A stretch of 64,000 nt of DNA from Nannocystis pusilla. Lineage in GTDB: Bacteria; Myxococcota_A; Polyangia; Nannocystales; Nannocystaceae. The stretch is from assembly GCF_020073745.1 (NCBI RefSeq), contig NZ_JAIRAU010000049.1:62001-126000 (forward strand), given 5' to 3'. This document shows, one piece after another, positions 37,677 through 48,578 of this stretch (position 1 is its first letter; every line of letters starts with the position of its first letter). The notes beneath the pieces were generated by a model. That model worked only from the letters and a program-made list of their open reading frames with translations, did no database searches and was not told the DNA's origin. The translations under genes and the position numbers were made by a program.

Positions 37677-40091
37677 CAGGCGCTCCTCCGGGAGTTCAGG
37701 TCCGCGGCTTTGTGCGGCTCGACCTGCCCGGCGCGCTCCCACTGCTCGCGCTGGCGCAGGGCCGCGAGCACGCTCTGCGGCGAGAACGGCAGGCGGTCGA
37801 GGCGGACGCCGACGGCGTCGTAGATCGCGTTCGCGATCGCCGGGATGCTCGAGTGCAGCGGCCCCTCGCCGGCCTCCTTGGCGCCGTAGGGCCCGTTCTC
37901 GTCGGGCGCCTCGACGATCATCGCCTCGAGGTCGGGCGTGTCGAGGAAGGTCGGCATGCGGTAGTCGAGGAGGTTCGGGCCGGTGTGGACGCCGCGGTGG
38001 GCCGGGTCGACCGCGTGGCGTTCCATCAGCGCCTCGCCGAAGCCCATGTAGGTCGAGCCCTCGATCTGGCCCTCGACGATCTTGCGCGACAGCGCCTTGC
38101 CGCAGTCGTGCGCGATCCAGATCGTCTTGACCTCGACGAGCCCGGTCTCGGGGTCGACCTCGACCTCGGCCACGTGGGCGGTGAACGAGTACGCCGGCGA
38201 CGCGCCGATCGTGCCGCCGCGGTACTCGCCGTGGCGGTCCTTCGGCGTATTGTAGCTACCTGTCTCTCCGAGCAGGCCGTGGTCGGCCTCGGCCCACTGG
38301 AACGCCTGCGCGCTGTCGACGTGGCGCGACGGGTCCTCGCGGTCGATCGCCATGCGCCCGGCCAGCGTGACGCGCTGGCGCGGGATGCCCCAGCGCTTGG
38401 CCACGCTCTCGCACACCTTGCGCCGCAGCCGCTGCGCGCCGACCAGGCAGGCGTTGCCGACCATCAGCGTGATGCGCGACGAGTAGGCGCCGAGGTCGAC
38501 CGGGCACAGGTCGGTGTCGGCCGACAGCACGCGGATGTCCTCGAGCGGGATGCCCAGCTCCTCCGACACGATCACGGCCAGCATCGTGTTGCTGCCCTGG
38601 CCGATGTCGTTGGCGCCGCTGAACACGCGCGCGCGGCCGCTGCGGTCGAGGCAGATCTGGACCGCCGCCTGCGGCATCTCGTTGGGGTAGATCGGGTAAT
38701 TCGTGCCGCTGATGTAGGTCGAGCCGGCGATCCCGATCCCGCGGCCGTACGGCAGCGTGCGCCGCTTCTCGATCCACCCCGACGACCGCTCGACCTTCTC
38801 GAGGCACTCGAGGAAGCCCGACGAGCCGACGGTGAACTCGTTGACGGTCTTCTCGCCGGCCTTGATCGCGTTGCGGCGGCGCAGCTCGATCGGGTCGAGG
38901 CCGAGCGCGTGCGCGGCCTTGTCGAGCTGGATCTCCATGGCGAAGCGCGGCTGCACCGAGCCGTGGCCGCGCTTGGGCCCGCACGCCGGCTTGTTGGTGT
39001 AGGCGCGCGTGCTGTCGAAGCGGTAGGCCGGGAACACGTAGGGCGAGCACATCAGCTGGCCCGAGTAGTAGGTGGTGACCAGGCCGAAGCTCGAGTAGGC
39101 GCCGCCGTCGAGGATCGTGCGCGCGTCGACGCCGAGCAGCCCGCCGTCCTTGGTGAAGCCCGTGCGGTGCTTCATCTTCATCGGGTGGCGGCCGCGGTGG
39201 GCGTAGAACACCTCCTCGCGGGTGTACAGCAGCTTGACGGGCCGACCTGTCTTCATGGCCAGCTTGGCGACCACGAACTCGAGGTCGAACGGCTCGCTCT
39301 TGCCGCCGAAGGCCCCGCCGAGCGGCGGCTGGATCACGCGGATCTTGTGCGGCGGCAGCTCGAGCACCTTGGCCAGCTCGCGGTGCAGGTAGTGCGACAC
39401 CTGGGTCGCCGACCACACGGTGAGCACGCCGCTGCCGTCGAGGTGGGCGAGCGCGCAGTGGGGCTCGATCGCGCCGTGGGTGGTGCCCTCGAAGAAGTAC
39501 TCGCCCTCGACCACCAGGTCGGCGCGGGCCAGCTCGGCCTCGACGTCGCCGAACTCGAGCAGCACGTGCTTCGACACGTTGCCCTTGCGCGAGTACGGGT
39601 TGATCGTGCCCTCGCGGTCGCGGACCTTGAGCGCCTCCTCGGGGTCGAAGTACGGCTTCAGGACGTCGTACTCGACCACGAGCGCGCGCAGGGCCGCGTT
39701 GGCGGTGTCCTCGTCGACGGCCGCGACCGCGGCCAGGCCGTCGCCGACGTGGCACACCTTCTCGACCGCGAGCGCGTTCTCGTCGGGCGTCCACGGGATG
39801 ATGCCGTAGGGGATCTTGAAGTCCTGCCCGGTGACGACCGCGAACACCCCGGGCAGCGCCAGCGCGGCCGAGCTGTCGATCGACTTGATGCGCGCGTGCG
39901 CGTGCGGGCTGCGCAAGATCTTGGCGTGCAGCATGCCCGGCAGCTTGAGGTCGTCGGTGTAGCGGGTGACCCCCCGCATGCGCTCCATCGCGTCGACCTT
40001 GCGGTGCGACTTGCCGAGCTGCCACATGGCCTTCTCGGCGGCCTCCGTGGTCTCGCCGATGCCGTCGCCCTGCGCCTCGCGCTCCCCGTCG

Positions 40092-40102
<11 letters not shown>
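37676..40102 (-). CDS. hcrA: 4-hydroxybenzoyl-CoA reductase alpha-type (molybdopterin) subunit
   Basis: 808 residues from GTG 40102, which overlaps the end of the gamma-type gene. A xanthine-oxidase-family large subunit: RVIQPPLGGAFGGKSE (molybdopterin-binding GGAFGGK), GPKRGHGSVQPRFA, GANDIGQGSNT and AKEAGEGPLHSSIPAIANAIYD, with an IEPHCALAHLDG block. The GPKRGHG and TTHGAIEPHCA blocks are close to 4-hydroxybenzoyl-CoA reductase alpha rather than xanthine or CO dehydrogenase. Expected to remove the para-hydroxyl of 4-hydroxybenzoyl-CoA with the beta and gamma subunits. Overlaps both neighbours, so translation is coupled. Exact substrate is inferred from family resemblance. Confidence 0.88.
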
Positions 40103-40607
<505 letters not shown>

Positions 40608-40817
40608 GGTCTCGACTTTTGCCCGAGCCACAGCCCCCGCGCAAGCGCGCGCCCGGCTCCAGACCGTGCGTAACCTCGCCGCAACGGGCCTTTGCCGCCG
40701 CGGCCCTCGGCGCGACGACGGGGCCCGATCACGGGGCCGACCCCGGCGCAGCGGTCGGGCCCGCCGCGCGAGGCGCCGCGCCGTTCGCAGGTCTGCACGT
40801 GTTATGCTCGCGCGTCG

Positions 40818-40892
40818 ATGACGGCCGCGCACTGGCTCACGGATCTCGCCGAGCTCGCCGCGCTCGCCCATGTCGCCGAGGCCGTGCCGTGA
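40818..40892 (+). CDS. Possible 24-residue leader peptide
   Basis: ATG 40818 to TGA 40892 encodes MTAAHWLTDLAELAALAHVAE and ends AVP. Its TGA overlaps the GTG of the next gene (GTGA), a coupling arrangement. A TATGCT element lies 11 bases upstream of the ATG, so the message could be nearly leaderless. It may be only a chance open frame; the start of the following gene would then rely on its own weak ribosome site. Confidence 0.35.
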   Translation: MTAAHWLTDLAELAALAHVAEAVP

Positions 40893-42133
40893 CGCGCCTC
40901 GCCCTCGTCGCCCTGCTGTCGGCCCCGCTGTCGCTCTCGGCCTGCGCGATCGAGCGCGGCAAGGCGTGGGGTCCGCCCGTGGTGCCCGACAAAGCTGTCC
41001 CCGAGGTCAGCCTGGTGCTGCTCGGCGACGTGGGCGCGCGCGGGCGGTCGGGCGCGGTCGTGGCGGCCGAGCTAGAGCGCGTGCTGGCCGAGCACCGGCG
41101 CCGCGGACGACCGGCGGTGGTGCTCTGGCTCGGCGACAACATCGGCCCGGTCGGGCCCGGCGACCTCGGCCGCTGCACCGCGCCCGCGCGCGCGTGGCAG
41201 GCCAGGGGGCCGGCCGCGCTGGCGCAGGTGGTGCGCGCCCACGTCGACGCCGGCGGCGCGGCGCTCGCCGCCCTCGGCGAGCAGGACTGGCGCTGCGGCC
41301 AGCCCGAGCTCGAGCTGCAAGCCGACGCCGGAGGACCCATGCCGTGGGCGATGCCGGCGCACAACTACAGCGCCGCCGTCTATCCCGACGGACATGTCCG
41401 AGTGACCATGTCCTGTACGGCAGGTGTCTGCGTACCGGGCCCGAAGGACATGTCGTCCGAGACAGCCCCGCTGGTCGAGCTCGTGGTGGTCGACAGCGCC
41501 GCCTGGCTGGTCCCACCGCCGGTCGGCACGCCCGCGGCCGCCCGCGCCGACCACAGCCTGGCCGAGCAGGCGGCCCTGCTCGCCGCCGTCGCGGCCAGGC
41601 CGGCCGCGCACCCGCGCGTGCTCGTCAGCCACCACCCGCTCGAGAGCGCCGGCCCGCACGGCGTCGGCGGCCTCTTCAGCGACAGCGGCTACTACCTCCA
41701 CGCCCCGCCGCTGCGCGAGGCGGTCGACGCCGGCCTGTTCGCCGGCGCGCTGTCGGCCCACGACCGCATGGTCCTGGCGACCGCCGACATCGGCCCGGCG
41801 ACCAAGCGCTCGAGCCGCTTCTGGCTCAAGCACCCTGTCTTTCAGGTCATCTCCGGCTCGGCCTCGGCGCCCGACAGCCGCGGCGGGGTCCGCGGCGCCT
41901 GGTACTTCCAGAGCACCACCCTCAAGGCCGAGCTGCAGTCGAACCGGCCCGGGTTCGCCGAGCTCGTCGTCCGCGAGGACAGCTTCTCCGCGGTCGTGCG
42001 CCGGCGCAAGGCCGGCCGCTGGGGCGCAGGCACCCTGACGTTCCCCGCCCGCCGGCCGCCCCACCCGGTCGAGACGACCTCGCCCGTGATGGACCCCTGC
42101 CTCTACTGCGACCCGGTCCCGCCGCGCCAGTGA
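40889..42133 (+). CDS. Calcineurin-like metallophosphoesterase-type lipoprotein
   Basis: 414 residues from GTG 40889. Signal MTRLALVALLSAPLSLSAC has a lipobox. Body fits purple-acid/calcineurin-like phosphoesterase order: LVLLGDVGARG (D-x-G...), WLGDNIG (GDN), LGEQDW where GNH/GNHD is usual, then VSHHPLES and GPHG for the late His ligands. The GNHD Asn/His is replaced by EQD, so metal binding may be changed. Residues about 168-200 (GHVRVTMSCTAGVCVPGPKD) are encoded by a six-core 14-bp array. Likely acts at the cell envelope; substrate unknown. Converges on 42159-43367 across a perfect hairpin. Confidence 0.75.
   Translation: MTRLALVALLSAPLSLSACAIERGKAWGPPVVPDKAVPEVSLVLLGDVGARGRSGAVVAAELERVLAEHRRRGRPAVVLWLGDNIGPVGPGDLGRCTAPARAWQARGPAALAQVVRAHVDAGGAALAALGEQDWRCGQPELELQADAGGPMPWAMPAHNYSAAVYPDGHVRVTMSCTAGVCVPGPKDMSSETAPLVELVVVDSAAWLVPPPVGTPAAARADHSLAEQAALLAAVAARPAAHPRVLVSHHPLESAGPHGVGGLFSDSGYYLHAPPLREAVDAGLFAGALSAHDRMVLATADIGPATKRSSRFWLKHPVFQVISGSASAPDSRGGVRGAWYFQSTTLKAELQSNRPGFAELVVREDSFSAVVRRRKAGRWGAGTLTFPARRPPHPVETTSPVMDPCLYCDPVPPRQ
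41393..41466. repeat. 14-bp-period array in coding sequence, 6 cores
   Basis: Cores at 41393 and 41407 (CATG), 41421 (CAGG), 41435 (CCGG), 41449 (CATG) and 41463 (CAGC), exactly 14 bp apart, inside 40889-42133. Further two-core instances in the same gene are 40994/41008 and 41834/41848. Confidence 0.88.
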
Positions 42134-42140
42134 GAGGCGA

Positions 42141-42158
42141 GCTGTCCCGAGGGACAGC
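42141..42158. terminator. Perfect inverted repeat between convergent genes (14-bp motif unit)
   Basis: GCTG at 42141 and CAGC at 42155, 14 bp apart, form a perfect stem with a short loop (GAGCTGTCCC...GGGACAGCTC at 42139-42160). It fills the 25-bp gap between stop codons at 42133 and 42159, so it could terminate both genes; it is also a minimal unit of the 14-bp repeat. There is no T-run. Confidence 0.5.
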
Positions 42159-43367
42159 TCACGGCATCTCGTCTGGCTTGCAGTCCGGGTAGGTCGCCGC
42201 CTCCATGCCGGCGATCCACGCCTCGATCAGCGCCACCCCGCGCTCGTCGATCACCCGGTTCGGCAGCTCGGGCATCTTGATCTCCGGATCGAGCGAATTC
42301 ATGCGGAACGCGACGATGCTCTTGTCCGGGTGGCGCGGCACGATGTCGTAGTCGTTGCCGCCGGTGCCCGGGCCGGCGGCGGCCGGCACCTTGCACACCC
42401 CGAACTTCGCGTGCACCTCCTCCCAGGCGAGGAACACCAGCCCGCTCTTGCCCGCGCCGCCGCCGAGCCGGTGGCAGTGCGAGCAGTTGGCGTGCAGGTA
42501 CGAGCGCGCGCGCGTCTCGAGCGGCTCGTCGCCGAACGGGTCGACCAGCCGCGGCAGCGCCTGTACGTCGGGCAATGCCCCGGAGAACATGTCCTGAGAC
42601 GCCATCCACTCGAGCTGGTTGACGGTCTGCCCGTCGACCTCGATCTCCATGTTGAGCTGGTGGGTGATCACCCCCAGCAGCTCGGAGGTGTCGTCGCGCT
42701 CGTGGCAGCTGCCGCACTGGTCGAGGTTCGGCACGATGTACTCCTCGACCCGCGCCACGCCCTCCTCGTCGATGAACTCGACGTCGACGCGCTTGCCGAT
42801 TTTGAGCAGCGTCGCCTCGGTCTGCGCGTCGTCCCACAGGTACGTGAACGACTCCCACGCCCCCGCCTCGCGGACGAGCAGCCGGGTCTCGATCACCCGC
42901 CGGCCCGCGGCCGGGTCGCGGCGGTCGTGGTCGAACCAGAACGTCTTGATGATCGTGGTGCCGTCGGGGAAGCTCCAGCCCTCGCCATCGGTGAAGCCGA
43001 TCTTGCCGCCCTCGGGCAGGACGATGAAGCGGCCCTTGCCGGCCGCGTCCGACCACAGCGGCGCCGCCACGGTGTAGGGCACCACGCCGTCCTTGGGCGC
43101 CTGGTCGACCATCGGCGCGACGAAGAAGTCGTAGTCGCTGAGCTTCGGCAGCGGCCACTCGCCCTCGACCGGGCAGCGCGTGGTCCCGGCGCACGGGTCA
43201 CCGGTGGTCGGCGCGGTCGTGTCGGTCCCGGGGTCGGTCGTCGCGGTCGCGCCGCTCGTGTCGGTCGCGCTCGTCGTGCTCGTCGGGCTCGCCGTGCCCT
43301 CGGCCGCGCCGCCGGCGTCGCCGCAGGCGGCGACGACACCCATGACCCAAAGTACATGGCCTCTCAT
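42159..43367 (-). CDS. Di-haem c-type lipoprotein, TIGR03806 (HNE_0200) family
   Basis: 402 residues from ATG 43367. Signal MRGHVLWVMGVVAACG has a lipobox-like Cys, followed by a Thr/Ser stalk to about residue 60. The body contains two CxxCH haem-binding motifs, QCGSCHERDD (about residue 208) and NCSHCHRLGG (about 286), with WSFPDGTTIIKTFWFD and HLN-like blocks of the TIGR03806 family. Members are regularly encoded beside TIGR03805 beta-helix proteins, as here (43397-44815). Probable periplasmic or surface electron carrier or oxidoreductase; the reaction is unknown. Start codon and signal peptide lie within a 14-bp array. Confidence 0.85.
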   Translation of the reverse strand: MRGHVLWVMGVVAACGDAGGAAEGTASPTSTTSATDTSGATATTDPGTDTTAPTTGDPCAGTTRCPVEGEWPLPKLSDYDFFVAPMVDQAPKDGVVPYTVAAPLWSDAAGKGRFIVLPEGGKIGFTDGEGWSFPDGTTIIKTFWFDHDRRDPAAGRRVIETRLLVREAGAWESFTYLWDDAQTEATLLKIGKRVDVEFIDEEGVARVEEYIVPNLDQCGSCHERDDTSELLGVITHQLNMEIEVDGQTVNQLEWMASQDMFSGALPDVQALPRLVDPFGDEPLETRARSYLHANCSHCHRLGGGAGKSGLVFLAWEEVHAKFGVCKVPAAAGPGTGGNDYDIVPRHPDKSIVAFRMNSLDPEIKMPELPNRVIDERGVALIEAWIAGMEAATYPDCKPDEMP

Positions 43368-43386
43368 ACATGTCCTCCGCGGCAAG
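43341..43386. repeat. 14-bp-period array over start codon and signal peptide, 4 cores
   Basis: CATG at 43341, 43355 and 43369, and CAAG at 43383, exactly 14 bp apart. The array covers the ribosome-site region, start and first codons of 42159-43367, so half of the signal peptide is written by the repeat. Confidence 0.87.
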
Positions 43387-43396
43387 TCACGCGCGC

Positions 43397-44815
<1,419 letters not shown>

Positions 44816-45006
44816 TGTCTCTCTTCATACCCGAAGCCGACGCCGCGTCGCCAGATCGACAATCGCGTGACAACATCTTCACGCGACGAGCGGGCGAGCG
44901 CCCGCACCTCGCGCCCGTGCGATGAGCCGCGGCAAAACGCACGGGGCGCGGACCCGCGAGCGTCCGGGCGGACTGCGATAGAGTCGATCGCGGGAGCGAC
45001 CCACGC

Positions 45007-47244
45007 ATGACTCAACGATTCTCTCGCCGCCAATTCCTGCGCGCGACGCTCGTCAGCGTCGTCTCCGCCGGCCTCTCCGCCTGCAAGGGAGGCGGCGACG
45101 CGACCACCGACAGCGACGGCTCGACCGGGACCGACGGCACCACCGAACCGACCGGCACCACCGCGCCGACCACCGGCGCCGAGGAGCCGCTGCTCGACGG
45201 TGCGGCGTATTTCCCACAATCGGTGGCCTCGGGCGACCCACGACCCGACAGCGTGATCCTCTGGACCCGCGTCGACGACGGCGACGTCGGCGACGGCGAT
45301 CTGGAGCTCACCGTGGAGCTGGCCACGGACCCCGAATTCACCGCGCGCGTCGAGCTCGACGCCGCCAGCGCCGCCGTGGCCGCGCGGGCCGCGTTCGACC
45401 GCTGCGCCAAGGCCAAGATCAAGGGCCTCGAGCCGGCCACCACCTATTATTATAGATTCGTTCACAATCGCGAAGATGGCCGCTACGGCAGCCAGGTCGG
45501 CCGAACCCGCACGGCGCCGGCTCCTGACGCCGATGTGGCGGTTCGCTTCGCCTACGTCTCGTGTCAGGATTACAACGGCCGCTATTATAATAGCTATCGC
45601 GGCCTTCTGGGGCAGCAAGACCTCGACTTCTTCGTTCACCTTGGTGACTACATCTACGAAACTACCGGAGACCCGACGTTCCAGGCGGCGGGCCGGGCCG
45701 TCACGTTCTCGGACACCGCGGGCGCGATCGTGTTCAACGAGGGCACCGAGGAGGAGTACTTCGCGGCCAGCAGCCTGAGCAATTACCGCGAGCTGTACCG
45801 CGGCTACCGCTCCGACCCGGCGCTGCGCCGCGTGCACGAGAGCCTGCCGATGATCGCGGTGTGGGACGATCACGAGTTCTCCGACGACTGCTTCGGCGCG
45901 ACCGCGACCTACTTCGACGGCCGGATCGACGAGCACGACGAGGCCCGGCGCAAGCACGCCAATCAGGCGTGGTTCGAGTACATGCCGATCGACTTCACCG
46001 ACGAGGAATTCGCGTACGACCCGAGCAAGCCGCACCCGCAGGACATCACGATCTACCGCGACTTCCGCTTCGGCAAGCACCTCCACCTGGTGCTGACCGA
46101 CCTCCGCAGCTACCGGCCCGACCACCTGATCGCCGAGGACGGGTTCCCGGGCGCGGTCGTCCTCGACGAGGCGGCGCTGGTCGAGCAGCTCGGCTCGCTG
46201 CCCGAGTTCGCCGGGCCGTACGTCGAGGACATCGACGCCTACGACGGCGGCACCTACAAGACCGCGCTGCTGGCCGCCGCCGACGCCCTCGGCTTCGACC
46301 CGGCGCACCTCAGCGGGCCGATCGACGCCGTCTTCATCAACGACACCCTGGCGAGCGTCATGGACCCGACGCCGCCGATCGACGAGGCCACGCTGGCGAC
46401 GCTGCCGCGCGGGCTGTCGTACCGCGGGCTCGGCAAGCGCAGCTTCAACGGCTCGATCGGCGCCCGCTACTTCGTCAACAAGCCGGCCTTCGACGCGTGG
46501 GCCGCGGCCCGGAAGGCCGCCGACCCCGCCTCGGTCGACGTCATGGGCCCGACCCAGCAGCAGTGGTTCCTCGACACCATGAAGGGCTCGACGGCGACGT
46601 GGAAGGTGTGGGGCACCGAGATCACGCTGATGCCGCTGGTGATCGACCTGACCTCGTTCCCGATCGAGCCGTTCAACCAGCTCTACTACATGAACGTCGA
46701 CCAGTGGGACGGCTTCAACCCGACCCGCGACGCGCTCCTCGCCGAGCTCCAGGCGGTCGAGAACGTCGTCGCCATCACCGGCGACATCCACGCCTTCTAC
46801 GCCGGCACGCCGATGGTCGCCGGCGCGCCGGACCAGAAGATCGTCGAGTTGGTCGGCGGCGGCATCAGCTCGACGCCGTTCCAGTCGCTGCTGGTCCTGC
46901 AGGTCGCGGCCGACCCGACCCTCAGCAGCCTGCCCGGCGCCGGCATGCTGGCGGCGGCGATCGACGCCCTGTTCACCGGCACGACCACCAACCCGCACCT
47001 CGGCTTCGCCGACTCCAGCCGCAACGGCTTCGTCAGCGTCGTCATCGACCGCGCCGAGCTCGACGCGACCTTCCACATGCTGAGCGAGGACGTGTCGCTG
47101 ACCGACTACGAGGGCATGGACGACGCCCTGGCCGGCAAGTTCACCCGCGAGCGCTTCCGCGTGAAGGCCGGCGCGCGCGACCTCTACCGCGAGATCGCCG
47201 GCGAGTGGAAGCGCTGGGACCCGAGCACCAACCAATGGGTTTGA
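45007..47244 (+). CDS. phoD: PhoD-like alkaline phosphatase/phosphodiesterase, Tat lipoprotein
   Basis: 745 residues. Twin-arginine signal SRRQFLRATLV followed by lipobox SAGLSACK, so exported folded with metals and then lipidated. A Thr/Gly stalk leads to the PhoD N-terminal Ig-like domain (FPQSVASGDPRPDSVILWTRV, YYYRFVHN) and the phosphatase domain: VSCQDYNGRYYN, HLGDYIYE, VWDDHEFSDD, VLTDLRSYR and GDIHAFYAGTP, supplying the Fe/Ca ligands. About 200 residues longer than Bacillus PhoD because of an insertion after VLTDLRSYR and a C-terminal extension. Releases phosphate from phosphodiesters in the envelope. Ends before a repeat pair and terminator. Confidence 0.93.
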   Translation: MTQRFSRRQFLRATLVSVVSAGLSACKGGGDATTDSDGSTGTDGTTEPTGTTAPTTGAEEPLLDGAAYFPQSVASGDPRPDSVILWTRVDDGDVGDGDLELTVELATDPEFTARVELDAASAAVAARAAFDRCAKAKIKGLEPATTYYYRFVHNREDGRYGSQVGRTRTAPAPDADVAVRFAYVSCQDYNGRYYNSYRGLLGQQDLDFFVHLGDYIYETTGDPTFQAAGRAVTFSDTAGAIVFNEGTEEEYFAASSLSNYRELYRGYRSDPALRRVHESLPMIAVWDDHEFSDDCFGATATYFDGRIDEHDEARRKHANQAWFEYMPIDFTDEEFAYDPSKPHPQDITIYRDFRFGKHLHLVLTDLRSYRPDHLIAEDGFPGAVVLDEAALVEQLGSLPEFAGPYVEDIDAYDGGTYKTALLAAADALGFDPAHLSGPIDAVFINDTLASVMDPTPPIDEATLATLPRGLSYRGLGKRSFNGSIGARYFVNKPAFDAWAAARKAADPASVDVMGPTQQQWFLDTMKGSTATWKVWGTEITLMPLVIDLTSFPIEPFNQLYYMNVDQWDGFNPTRDALLAELQAVENVVAITGDIHAFYAGTPMVAGAPDQKIVELVGGGISSTPFQSLLVLQVAADPTLSSLPGAGMLAAAIDALFTGTTTNPHLGFADSSRNGFVSVVIDRAELDATFHMLSEDVSLTDYEGMDDALAGKFTRERFRVKAGARDLYREIAGEWKRWDPSTNQWV

Positions 47245-47258
47245 GATGAACTTTCGGA

Positions 47259-47276
47259 CATGCCCGCCGAGACATG
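47259..47276. repeat. 14-bp-period pair between convergent genes
   Basis: CATG at 47259 and 47273 with interval CCCGCCGAGA, directly after the phoD stop and next to the terminator of the convergent gene. A short instance of the dispersed repeat. Confidence 0.75.
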
Positions 47277-47286
47277 TCCCGAGAGC

Positions 47287-47319
47287 TAAAACGCGGCCAC
47301 CGCCGTTGCGGTGGCCGCG
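47287..47319 (-). terminator. Rho-independent terminator of 47367-48416
   Basis: Perfect 12-bp stem CGCGGCCACCGC/GCGGTGGCCGCG with a 4-nt loop; on the minus strand it is followed by TTTTAG. It lies 47 bases after the stop of the minus-strand lipoprotein gene. Confidence 0.85.
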
Positions 47320-47366
47320 GTGGGTGCGCCCGGGCTCCCTCCCCGGACGCGCTCACGGAGCCTGGC

Positions 47367-48416
47367 TCAGGGGACGTTGAAGATCAGGACGAACGAGGCC
47401 ATCTTGGCGCTGCCGGCGGTGCCCCACAGCTCGGTCGGCGCGCCGTCGACCTCGACGGTGAACTTCTCGGCGATCCCGGGGTTGAGCAGGACGAACACGC
47501 CGTTGCTGCTGGTCGCGTCGGCGTTGAAGCCCATGCCGTCCTCGTTGAGGTAGCGGACGGTCGCGGTCGACGTGTCCTTCTCCGGCACGACGACCGCGCC
47601 GGCCAGGCCGTCGGTGCCCGTGCGCACGAGGCCGATCACGCCGCCGTTGTCGCCGAGCGGCAGGGCGTCGACGACCGCCGTGTCGGCGTCGGTCATCAGG
47701 TAACCTGTCCATTCGGTCAGCTTGGCCGAGGGCACGCCCCAGATGTCGTGGATGCCGTTGAGCGGCGGGTACAGCGTCGTGCCGGTGTACGGCTGGGCCA
47801 GGCCGGTGGCGGTGAGGTAGTAGTCGCCGCCGCTGACCACGCCGATCACGCCGATGCCGGTGTTGACCGGGGTGGTGGAGGTCGCGTCGATCTGCCCGTT
47901 GGCGTCGGACGTGGCCTTGACGATGTCGACCGCGCTCTCGATGCCCTGGATGGCGGCGAGGGCGCCGACGACCCGCAGCTCGGCGTTGGGGATCGGCGCC
48001 TTGGTGGCGAAGTCCGTCAGCGTGCCGATGAAGCGGGTGTTGCCGCACTCGGCCCGCACGCCGCAGGTGGCGTCGGTCTGGGTGTCGGTCCACTTCATGC
48101 ACGTCTCCGACTCGCAGTCGGCGTTGAGCGTGCACGGCGAGCCCTCGGCGCCCATGCCGGGCATCTGCATGCCATCCTCGCACACGCTCCCGGTGGTCGG
48201 CGCCTCGGTCGTGCCCTCCGTGGTGTCCTCGGTCGACGCCGTGCCCGCCGTCATCTCGTCGGTCGTGCCGGTCGGCGTGGTCGCGGTCGCGTCCTCCGTG
48301 TCCGTGGAGGTGTTCGCCGTCGACGCGTCCGTCGAGGTGCCTTTGTCGTCGCCGCAGCCGACCGTCGCAACGAGCGCGGTCAGCAAACCCAGGGTAACCA
48401 GTGAAGTGCGCTGCAT
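47367..48416 (-). CDS. Thr-stalk lipoprotein with carboxypeptidase-regulatory-like domain
   Basis: 349 residues from ATG 48416. Signal MQRTSLVTLGLLTALVATVGCG (lipobox). A Thr/Ser/Glu stalk to about residue 80, a small Cys-rich knot (CEDGMQMPGMGAEGSPC, then CESETCMKW, CGVRAEC), then a CarboxypepD_reg-type beta-sandwich (FIGTLTDFATKAPIPNAEL, TSDANGQIDAT, GVISGGDYYLTATG-type strands) and a second domain of the same kind. Anchored envelope protein; binding partner unknown. Has its own intrinsic terminator and converges on phoD. A two-core repeat sits at 47705/47719. Confidence 0.82.
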   Translation of the reverse strand: MQRTSLVTLGLLTALVATVGCGDDKGTSTDASTANTSTDTEDATATTPTGTTDEMTAGTASTEDTTEGTTEAPTTGSVCEDGMQMPGMGAEGSPCTLNADCESETCMKWTDTQTDATCGVRAECGNTRFIGTLTDFATKAPIPNAELRVVGALAAIQGIESAVDIVKATSDANGQIDATSTTPVNTGIGVIGVVSGGDYYLTATGLAQPYTGTTLYPPLNGIHDIWGVPSAKLTEWTGYLMTDADTAVVDALPLGDNGGVIGLVRTGTDGLAGAVVVPEKDTSTATVRYLNEDGMGFNADATSSNGVFVLLNPGIAEKFTVEVDGAPTELWGTAGSAKMASFVLIFNVP

Positions 48417-48520
48417 GGTCGTAGTCGGCGCCACGGTACACAGGCGTGGCGCGCGGCGCAACCAACGACCGGGCCGACGACCGCAGCACCACGGCATCAG
48501 GATCGCTTCCGCAAACGCGA

Positions 48521-48550
48521 GCGGGCCCGCACGCCTGCGCGCGCGGGCCC
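48521..48550 (-). terminator. GC hairpin after lolA
   Basis: Stem GGGCCCGC (48523-48530) with GCGGGCCC (48543-48550), 12-nt loop, about 30 bases downstream of the lolA stop on the minus strand; followed by a short GTTTGC. A weak intrinsic terminator candidate. Confidence 0.4.
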
Positions 48551-48578
48551 ACCCGTCGCCGCGATCACCCGACCGCGC

